Positions 15,961-20,677 of a stretch of DNA of 36,775 nucleotides are shown in pieces. The translations under genes and the position numbers were made by a program. Source of the DNA: a virus; IMG/VR virus record IMGVR_UViG_3300027784_000684, positions 1-36,775 of that record, one strand, 5' to 3'. Positions within the stretch are counted from its first letter, which is position 1; every line of letters begins with the position of its first letter. Under the pieces are notes generated by a model. It was not told the origin of the DNA. It did not search any database and was given only the letters and a program-made list of their open reading frames with translations.

Positions 15961-15995
15961 TGGCATGATTAGCCGAGTTTTTGGCATGATTAGCC
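15961..15995 (-). repeat. Tandem 14-bp repeats upstream of symporter
   Basis: TGGCATGATTAGCC occurs at 15961-15974 and again, unchanged, at 15982-15995 on the plus strand. The 21-base offset is two turns of the helix, so a protein could bind both on the same face of the DNA. They lie just before the ribosome binding site of the symporter, a good place for a repressor site or an mRNA-binding site. Confidence 0.6.
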
Positions 15996-15998
15996 AGT

Positions 15999-16027
15999 TT
16001 AATATGTAAAAGCGCTTTCGATGACCA
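15999..16027 (-). promoter_or_regulatory. cre-like operator in a weak putative promoter
   Basis: On the plus strand TAAAAGCGCTTTCG (16007-16020) matches 12 of 14 positions of the palindrome TGAAAGCGCTTTCA bound by CcpA and other LacI-family regulators. On the minus strand it fills the 17-base spacer of a poor promoter, TGGTCA (16027-16022) and TATTAA (16004-15999). If real, host carbon-catabolite control could act on the phage symporter. The operator is the better supported part. Confidence 0.4.
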
Positions 16028-16065
16028 GTCGAACACGCGAACATCAGCAACTCAAGGTAAAAGGA

Positions 16066-16102
16066 CAAAATAAAAGGCGTAACTCGCAAATGGAGTTACG
16101 CC
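16066..16102 (-). terminator. Intrinsic terminator between late promoters and symporter
   Basis: On the minus strand GGCGTAACTC (16102-16093) pairs perfectly with GAGTTACGCC (16085-16076) around a 7-base loop, and TTTTATTTTG follows at once. A ten-pair stem with a T-rich tail is a textbook intrinsic terminator. It begins only about 27 bases after the expected start of transcription from the nearer promoter, so most late transcripts would stop here unless antitermination or an altered fold allows passage. Confidence 0.82.
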
Positions 16103-16129
16103 AAGTGTGGAGGTAACAATGAACAGCTT
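16066..16129 (-). ncRNA. Short leader or small RNA from late promoter
   Basis: Transcription from the TTGCAC/TATAAT promoter should start near 16129 and end at the terminator near 16066, giving an RNA of about 60-65 nt with a short unpaired 5' part (TAAGCTGTTCATTGTTACC) and a strong 3' hairpin. It resembles the short lambda PR' transcript that ends at tR' until Q acts. It could equally be an independent small RNA. Evidence is promoter and terminator placement only. Confidence 0.4.
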
Positions 16130-16135
16130 ACTTAA

Positions 16136-16164
16136 ATTATAACGCTTTTCCATTTTTTGTGCAA
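16136..16164 (-). promoter_or_regulatory. Late promoter P2
   Basis: TTGCAC (16164-16159), 17 bases, TATAAT (16141-16136). The -35 differs from consensus at one base; the -10 and spacing are perfect. It lies directly upstream of the terminator and the symporter-to-capsid gene run. Its -35 overlaps one arm (GTGCAAC, 16159-16165) of an inverted repeat whose other arm GTTGCAC is at 16192-16198 inside the spacer of the upstream promoter, so one regulator could bridge both. Confidence 0.7.
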
Positions 16165-16178
16165 CTCCCTTGCCTGTA

Positions 16179-16208
16179 ATTATAAACGCAGGTTGCACGT
16201 ATTGTCAA
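16179..16208 (-). promoter_or_regulatory. Late promoter P1 (consensus)
   Basis: TTGACA (16208-16203), 18 bases, TATAAT (16184-16179): both hexamers perfect. A second GGGTTTGACA lies 14 bases upstream (16217-16226), giving a direct repeat of the -35 region that reaches the stop codon of the previous gene. Tandem with P2, it should feed the whole late operon. Confidence 0.75.
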
Positions 16209-16226
16209 ACCCATAATGTCAAACCC

Positions 16227-16790
16227 TTAGAAAAGAGTCATTTGAGCTTTAATTTCTCCAGAAAGAATATAGTCCGCAAGCTCTTTGTAGGTGATTATTC
16301 CTTCTCGAGTTATTTCATCTCCTTCCCGATCTTCAATTCGGCACAGGAATCCTTTCTGATAAGTTTGTATATTATCGCAGCTTACTCCACCGCCATAACT
16401 TCCACCCTGTCCGACAGCATCTTTAACAGCCTGTTCGGGACTCTCGTAACCGAGCTTTTCCCAATCCTCAGTAGTTCGGATGATATAATCGTTTGCAATT
16501 CTTTTAACGATTTTCTTTATAAACATTACCCGGTCGTCGATACTGAGCTTCGTGGTCGGTTCTTTTTCTTTAACCATATTCGCAGCTGCGCTCATGCCGG
16601 TTTCTTTTCTTTCGCTCCTTGATGATTGATATTTTTTAACATGATCTTCGCAAACTTCGATATGGCTACCGTAACCACCGGGCAATTTACGGTCAACCAC
16701 AAACTCCGCTTTCTTGCCGCAACCGTACCAGCAATCTTTACCGATTGACGCTCTGAATTCTTCGATCGGATGAATTGTCGCTTTGCCCAT
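16227..16790 (-). CDS. Hypothetical protein with N-terminal zinc-binding motif
   Basis: I do not recognise this 187-residue protein. Residues 20-50 contain CWYGCGKKAEFVVDR and HIEVCEDH, a C-x3-C ... C-x2-H pattern suited to one zinc ion. The second half (RVMFIKKIVKRIANDYIIRTTEDWEKLGYES, then AVGQGGSYGGGVSCD) looks globular. It is the last gene before the late promoters, so it ends the early transcript. Late-gene activators often occupy such a place, but nothing in the sequence proves that role. The start at 16790 has AAGGAGG, and the gene overlaps its neighbour by 53 bases. Confidence 0.7.
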   Translation of the reverse strand: MGKATIHPIEEFRASIGKDCWYGCGKKAEFVVDRKLPGGYGSHIEVCEDHVKKYQSSRSERKETGMSAAANMVKEKEPTTKLSIDDRVMFIKKIVKRIANDYIIRTTEDWEKLGYESPEQAVKDAVGQGGSYGGGVSCDNIQTYQKGFLCRIEDREGDEITREGIITYKELADYILSGEIKAQMTLF

Positions 16791-17112
16791 TATTATTATC
16801 CTCCTTAAAAGGTCTTTTCGTGTAATCGTCCAGTGTTTCCAAGAACTCCTTATCTATAGCCTCAAGCAATCCGGATAAGTGAATAGCTACCCTTACTAAA
16901 CCATTTGTATTGAGGAAAAGCTCTTTTTCAATTTCTTTTCCAATCTTTCCAGCAAAAGAGCGTGCTATATATCTCTGTTGACTTCTTCCAAGCGATTCGA
17001 ACTTTCTTTGGATTTCTTTCGGCAATTGCTCGTAAACGTCCCTGAAAGTAACCTTGAGCTGGTAAACGATTGGATTGTAACTGGGATCCAACTTATGAAT
17101 TCTGCTCATCAT
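16738..17112 (-). CDS. Hypothetical protein, helical and charged
   Basis: This protein of about 124 residues (one fewer from the second Met) is not recognised. It is rich in helix-forming charged residues: VTFRDVYEQLPKEIQRKFESL, SQQRYIARSFAGKIGKEIEKELF and LLEAIDKEFLETLDDYTKRPF, followed by an Asn/Ser/Asp-rich tail. Short helical proteins of this kind next to a VRR-NUC nuclease may assist replication or recombination, but that is guesswork. It overlaps the nuclease gene by 20 bases and the following gene by 53. Confidence 0.65.
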   Translation of the reverse strand: MMSRIHKLDPSYNPIVYQLKVTFRDVYEQLPKEIQRKFESLGRSQQRYIARSFAGKIGKEIEKELFLNTNGLVRVAIHLSGLLEAIDKEFLETLDDYTKRPFKEDNNNGQSDNSSDRRIQSVNR

Positions 17113-17533
17113 TATCTCCTTTCCGCAGGGATTCCAGCAATCGTTTCACTTCCTCCCGGTCATGGACGACAACGGAAACACACCCTGCTTGCTCAAGCTT
17201 TTTTAAAGTTTCTTCCTGCAGTTTTGTCGCTTTCTTTCCCGGACACTTGGCTTCTAAAGCAAGAACCCAGGCGCCACCGTTCTTTCTTTTTTCGAAATAG
17301 AAAATATCGGGCAGCCCCGCTTTTGCTGAAAAAGCGCCACCGTGCACTTTCCAATGAAAGCCCGGTTGCTTGTTCAGGTAACCGATGATCGCTTTTACGA
17401 TGCTCTTTTCTGTCGGTTTTTGAAAGCTAAAGCTATCTTTGTCCGCTTTCTTTTTCTTTTTCGAGGACTCGGCCGGAAAAAAGGTTACTTTGCCGGAAAA
17501 AAAGGTTACTTTCCCGTCCTTAATTATGTACAT
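17093..17533 (-). CDS. VRR-NUC domain nuclease
   Basis: The C-terminal 110 residues form a VRR-NUC (PD-(D/E)xK superfamily) domain: EKSIVKAIIGYLNKQ, then AGLPDIFYF with D76, LALEAKCPGKK with E94 and K96 as the E-x-K pair, and the family's KLQEETLKKLEQAGCVSVVV. Phage proteins of this family act as structure-specific or Holliday-junction-type nucleases in replication and packaging. The N-terminus contains a seven-residue duplication (GKVTFF twice) from a DNA tandem repeat, then a lysine run. The start at 17533 has AAAGGAG. Confidence 0.85.
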   Translation of the reverse strand: MYIIKDGKVTFFSGKVTFFPAESSKKKKKADKDSFSFQKPTEKSIVKAIIGYLNKQPGFHWKVHGGAFSAKAGLPDIFYFEKRKNGGAWVLALEAKCPGKKATKLQEETLKKLEQAGCVSVVVHDREEVKRLLESLRKGDNDEQNS

Positions 17534-17705
17534 TTAAACATCTCCTTTCTTTTCTTACGGGATCTTCGATCAACCTGAATTCCGAGTCCAATGACTCCCG
17601 GTGATATCTTTTAAAAAACCATGTCCCCTTATACCAAACAGGAACGTGTTTGTAATGCAGGTTCGGTGGTATTAGCATCGGGCGACTATCTCTCCATTGA
17701 AACAT
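17520..17705 (-). CDS. Small hypothetical protein, aromatic and basic
   Basis: This protein of 61 residues, MFQWRDSRPMLIPPNLHYKH onward, is rich in Trp, Tyr, Arg and His (YKGTWFFKRYHRES). I chose the ATG at 17705, which has AAGGTGG at good spacing, over an in-frame GTG at 17717. It overlaps the nuclease start by 14 bases and the gene before it by 20. Not recognised. Confidence 0.6.
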   Translation of the reverse strand: MFQWRDSRPMLIPPNLHYKHVPVWYKGTWFFKRYHRESLDSEFRLIEDPVRKERRCLNVHN

Positions 17706-17907
17706 TATCACTTCCACCTTCTTTCAATTCTTGAAAATCGAGCTCTTCCACATCTACCGCTAACTTACTGCAAAAGTCCTCTACTATTGAGAGGGTTGTA
17801 TTCTTTTGAAAATCATTAGCTCCTTCAATTTGAACGGTCATAATTGTTTTACCTGTCGATGATAATAATCCCTCTTGCACCTCAATGGTAATTTTAATAT
17901 CGTTCAT
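17686..17907 (-). CDS. Small hypothetical protein
   Basis: This 73-residue acidic protein starts MNDIKITIEVQEGLLSSTGK and then has LSIVEDFCSKLAVDVEELDF. It looks like a small beta-alpha protein. The start at 17907 has AAGGAGGATATC at ideal spacing. Not recognised; it belongs to the run of small early genes between the clamp and the nuclease. Confidence 0.6.
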   Translation of the reverse strand: MNDIKITIEVQEGLLSSTGKTIMTVQIEGANDFQKNTTLSIVEDFCSKLAVDVEELDFQELKEGGSDNVSMER

Positions 17908-17921
17908 GATATCCTCCTTAT

Positions 17922-18083
17922 TTATTTCTCTTTGAGAGACAGTCCGTGAACTTTAACGAGTTCGAGCGCTTGCTGTTCGCTGAAGCCTCGTTCGATTAAC
18001 GACTCGTAATAAGAACGATTTACAACCGATATAGAATTGGTAACCTCAATAAGATACCTAGAGCCTTCTTTCAACTGATCCAC
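17922..18083 (-). CDS. Small helical protein, possible frameshift at its start
   Basis: From a GTG at 18083 this frame encodes 53 residues: VDQLKEGSRYLIEVTNSISV, then SYYESLIERGFSEQQALELV and SLKEK, where 'SLIERGFSEQQALELV' looks like a UBA-type helix pair. The GTG has only a weak ribosome site. A far better one (GAGGAGG) precedes an ATG at 18115 that opens M-D-E-K and then meets a stop after seven codons in the other frame. One more A in the five-A run at about 18103-18107 would join the two into one protein of about 64 residues. Either the run slips, the gene is broken or the assembly lost a base. Confidence 0.55.
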   Translation of the reverse strand: MDQLKEGSRYLIEVTNSISVVNRSYYESLIERGFSEQQALELVKVHGLSLKEK

Positions 18084-18139
18084 AGCTTCTTTCAGCCTGC
18101 GTGTTTTTCATCCATGCTGTCTCCTCCTCGTTAACTATG

Positions 18140-18289
18140 TTAGCTGTTTTCCAAAATAACCAGTAAAGCGATTATAAGTATCAACAGAAACCACATTTTT
18201 ATAATATGCGGTCCTAAAACATCAACGATTTTACTCCATATGGTTTCAATACCGTCCGCCAAATACTTATATATTTCATAGTCGTTCAC
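18140..18289 (-). CDS. Tiny single-span membrane protein
   Basis: This 49-residue gene with a GTG start at 18289 has AGGAGG seven bases upstream. It opens with a soluble acidic/aromatic part (VNDYEIYKYLADGIETIWSK) and ends in one strong transmembrane helix, MWFLLILIIALLVILENS. Its stop lies just before the next ribosome site. The ribosome site, ordered composition and operon position support it despite its size. It could be an inner-membrane early effector, for example in superinfection exclusion or anti-host action; function unknown. Confidence 0.65.
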   Translation of the reverse strand: MNDYEIYKYLADGIETIWSKIVDVLGPHIIKMWFLLILIIALLVILENS

Positions 18290-18441
18290 ACATATCAGCC
18301 TCCTCTGCATTCATTAATCGCACCTACCTTTCCACCAGTGTTGGGTTATTTTATCATGCTCTTCAACCATTCCTGCTATAATCAAGATAATTGATGTTCT
18401 TCCACACACATTGAATCATAGAAAAATGTGTATCGTTTCAT
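18290..18441 (-). other. Gap with very short reading frames
   Basis: A ribosome site (AAAGGAGGAAGGGG) lies upstream of ATGs near 18435-18440, but the frames that follow are only 9 and 19 codons. A further frame, MVEEHDKITQHWWKGRCD, runs from an ATG at 18370 to a stop at 18314 and looks protein-like in composition, with a weak AGCAGGA in front. This may be an eroded small gene or a very short real one. No RNA gene or repeat is evident. Confidence 0.3.
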
Positions 18442-18645
18442 TCATTCCCCTTCCTCCTTTAAATATACCGTCAATGGTTCAGTAACAACCTTTAAGTGTT
18501 TCTCCGGATCAGGAACTCTCTTGGTTCCATAAGGCGTTTTAACATCTGCCCAGTTCGCACCAACCCTGCGGATTATTGAAGTGTTGCCCGGTGTTGGCTC
18601 GCTACCCCAATTACATTTAAATTGAACTATATCGCCTCGCTTCAT
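18442..18645 (-). CDS. Small KOW-like beta-barrel protein
   Basis: This 67-residue protein begins MKRGDIVQFKCNWGSEPTPG and continues IIRRVGANWADVKTPYGTKRV. The 'rGDiVqfk ... rvg.nwadV.t..G.krv' pattern is that of small SH3/KOW-like barrels common among phage accessory proteins. I chose the ATG at 18645, two bases after the stop of the preceding gene; the frame continues to 18666. The actual ligand, if any, is unknown. Confidence 0.6.
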   Translation of the reverse strand: MKRGDIVQFKCNWGSEPTPGNTSIIRRVGANWADVKTPYGTKRVPDPEKHLKVVTEPLTVYLKEEGE

Positions 18646-18647
18646 AT

Positions 18648-18908
18648 TCACCATCCCTTCATCCAAGCATCATGTATTTCTTTATCTAAGTCCTCATTCG
18701 GATTCGATTTCGGATTCGATTTCGCTGCGCTCAGCATCTCCCTATTCCTATAACTTTTTGTTGATGGAGCGTTTAGATGCTCCTCGCATTTTTTATCGAA
18801 TTCACGCTGGCACTTTTCGCAAAGGTAAGTTTCTGTTATCGGCAGGAACCTACATTCCGTTTTATCGAAGTCTTCTCTACAGAGAACACACATTATTTTA
18901 TCGATCAT
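18648..18908 (-). CDS. Small zinc-ribbon protein
   Basis: The first 35 residues carry two CxxC knuckles, CVLC and CEKC, about 23 residues apart, forming one zinc ribbon; the rest is charged and helical. A short DNA duplication gives KSNPKSNPNED in the C-terminal part. The start at 18908 overlaps the previous gene's stop by 4 bases. Such ribbons often bind RNA polymerase, DNA or other proteins; no specific family recognised. Confidence 0.65.
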   Translation of the reverse strand: MIDKIMCVLCREDFDKTECRFLPITETYLCEKCQREFDKKCEEHLNAPSTKSYRNREMLSAAKSNPKSNPNEDLDKEIHDAWMKGW

Positions 18909-19075
18909 TGTTTAACCTCCCTATCTATAGTTCTCAAAAGTTCCGATGGGAGTACATAGTGAGTAAAGGTTTTTATTGGTTCTTCCGAGCCTTTCTTATA
19001 CAGATAAACACAGTCAACATCTTCCCACAATTCGTATTCTTCCGGTAAATGAAAGTTTGGTTTTACTTTCCACAT
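18905..19075 (-). CDS. Small hypothetical protein
   Basis: This 56-residue protein from the ATG at 19075, which has AGGAGG upstream, starts MWKVKPNFHLPEEYELWEDV and continues YLYKKGSEEPIKTFTHYVLP. Alternating hydrophobic and charged residues suggest a small beta-sheet protein. The frame continues upstream to 19123 but that part overlaps the tiny membrane protein gene. Not recognised. Confidence 0.6.
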   Translation of the reverse strand: MWKVKPNFHLPEEYELWEDVDCVYLYKKGSEEPIKTFTHYVLPSELLRTIDREVKQ

Positions 19076-19088
19076 TTTACTCAACCTC

Positions 19089-19217
19089 CTATACAAATAG
19101 TGTTGCAATATAAAACAACCCAAACACTACAAGACTGATAATCGGTCCGAACGCATATAGCATAATCACACCTCCTCGTATTTTCATTAAATCGGAAAAT
19201 GATTTGATCTCTTTCAT
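19089..19217 (-). CDS. Tiny single-span membrane protein
   Basis: This 42-residue protein, MKEIKSFSDLMKIRGG followed by a transmembrane helix (GPIISLVVFGLFYIATLFV), has GGGAGGTGAA before its ATG at 19217, nine bases after the clamp gene's stop. A second site, GGAGGTGTGATT, precedes an in-frame ATG at 19163, so a shorter 24-residue peptide made almost entirely of the membrane helix may also be produced, a dual start reminiscent of holin/antiholin pairs. The two clean ribosome sites make it credible. Function unknown. Confidence 0.6.
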   Translation of the reverse strand: MKEIKSFSDLMKIRGGVIMLYAFGPIISLVVFGLFYIATLFV

Positions 19218-19226
19218 TTCACCTCC

Positions 19227-20321
19227 CTAATTATTTTTAATGATTGGCAGCATAAGATAGTAATATCCCGGCCACTTAAAAACTAAAGCTCCACGTTCTC
19301 CGTGAAGCTCGAACTTAATATCTTCTTGTCCTTCATCTATCACCTCCAAGACATCGAGCAAGTATCGAGCGTCACAGATAATATTAACGGGATCTCCCGT
19401 CCACGGCATTTCGATTGATTCTTCCATGCCACCGAGTTCGCCCTCAGCTTTCAATGAAAAACCTTGTCCGTCGTCACTTTCCCCAAAAATCATAGTAACC
19501 GGTTTCTTTTTATCCCGGCCTTCGACCATGATTATCGCTCTCTGTAGGGCATCTTTTAAGCTCGTAACATCGGGCTGTAAGACCTGGGTCTGATGTTCCT
19601 TAGGGATAACTCCACTTACGTCCGGAAACTTAGCATCAATTAAAAGCGAAGTGATTGAGCAAACACTATCGGAGAACGTTATCGCAGGATCCGACCATGA
19701 GATTGTTATATTTCGGCCTTTTATATTTCGAGCGACCTGTTTTATAGCTTCGATAGGGATAAGCTTCGCAGATTCTTCATCAATTCCTTCCATCTCACAA
19801 TCGGTAAAAGCAAGCCTGTAAATATCGGACGCCATCATTCTTTTTCCATCGAAAACTACGCACCCCCACGGTATTACACCTTCCTGCCCGGAAGCAAACA
19901 TTACTTCCGTTAAACCATTTTTAAATGCTGTGTTTTCAAGTTTCACCAAACCTTTTTCTTCCTCGGTGTTTAAACGTGGAAAGTCGTCGGCTTTTAACCC
20001 AAACAGCGTAAACTTCGCTGTCCCTCCGCGTACGTAAACTTTCAACTCCTCGATTTCAATCTCTACGGTTTCGCTGCTCAAGTTTTTTACTATCTGTAAC
20101 AACTTGGCCGGCAGCAATATCTGTCCTTGTTTTTCTTTACACCCGTAATAAAGATCAAACACAGTTGAGGTCAAAAGGTTGTTGGTTGTAACCTTCGTTT
20201 TATTTTCTTCAATCTCGAATAAAAAGTAGCTGAGATTTTCCAGTAGATTTGTCTTTGGTAAGCTGCCCGATACGGTCGTTAAAGCGCTCACTAACTCTCG
20301 TTTCGGAATTTCGATTTTCAT
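19227..20321 (-). CDS. dnaN: DNA polymerase III beta sliding clamp
   Basis: This 364-residue protein has full clamp length. It begins MKIEIPKRELVSALTTVSGSL, the usual first helix of DnaN, and proceeds through the three-domain pattern with ILLPAKLLQIVKNL, DDFPRL, GCVVFDGKRMMASDIYRLA ('asD.yRla'), LIPIEAIKQVAR, ARYLLDVLEVI, and the C-terminal YYLMLPI, where host clamps have 'h.imPv'. It would encircle DNA and tether a polymerase. No polymerase is visible here, so it may capture the host polymerase or one encoded outside the window. It sits next to the origin-like iterons and the primase-helicase. A phage-encoded DnaN is unusual. Confidence 0.9.
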   Translation of the reverse strand: MKIEIPKRELVSALTTVSGSLPKTNLLENLSYFLFEIEENKTKVTTNNLLTSTVFDLYYGCKEKQGQILLPAKLLQIVKNLSSETVEIEIEELKVYVRGGTAKFTLFGLKADDFPRLNTEEEKGLVKLENTAFKNGLTEVMFASGQEGVIPWGCVVFDGKRMMASDIYRLAFTDCEMEGIDEESAKLIPIEAIKQVARNIKGRNITISWSDPAITFSDSVCSITSLLIDAKFPDVSGVIPKEHQTQVLQPDVTSLKDALQRAIIMVEGRDKKKPVTMIFGESDDGQGFSLKAEGELGGMEESIEMPWTGDPVNIICDARYLLDVLEVIDEGQEDIKFELHGERGALVFKWPGYYYLMLPIIKNN

Positions 20322-20346
20322 TGTTCACCCTCCAGTAATTTAATTT

Positions 20347-20676
20347 GTAACCATGTAACCGTGTAACCGGTAAAAACACCATGTGTATATTTATGTAATG
20401 AACGTACTTTTATATATTGATTTAGATTGCACTTGTGCATAGTATAGTACTATGGTTACAATGGTTACTATGGTTACAATGTATATATAGCCCCTATTTT
20501 AAAGGGTTTTTTCTGTAACCAACTTGTTACCAAAATAGCCATTGTAACCGGTAAAACTCTCAATTTTCCAGAATATTGCATATCCCACTTTTGGGAAAGA
20601 TAGCCTTTTGTGTTATATTTCATCAATAACTCCTTCCATATCCAATTTCGAGCTAAGTTTTGGTTACAATGGTTAC
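20347..20676. repeat. Iteron array, putative replication origin
   Basis: The 350-base gap between the clamp and the primase-helicase holds ten copies of the core GGTTAC/GTAACC: GTAACC at 20347, 20355, 20363, 20515 and 20544, and GGTTAC at 20454, 20463, 20472, 20662 and 20671. They form groups of three, three and two with 8-9 base steps; chance would give far less than one copy. Both orientations occur and AT-rich stretches lie between. This is the layout of an iteron-type origin beside replication genes. It could also be an operator array for the clamp promoter, and no clear promoter is seen here. Confidence 0.7.
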
Positions 20677-20677
20677 A

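Noticed and set aside
16115-16142. Plus-strand seven-codon frame with GGAGGT before ATG
   Set aside because: It faces against the promoters and terminator of this region; the ribosome-site-like bases are part of the minus-strand leader.
20347-20676. CRISPR array in the GGTTAC repeat region
   Set aside because: Repeat cores are six to nine bases in both orientations with 8-9 base steps; there are no 25-40 base repeats with regular spacers, and no cas genes.
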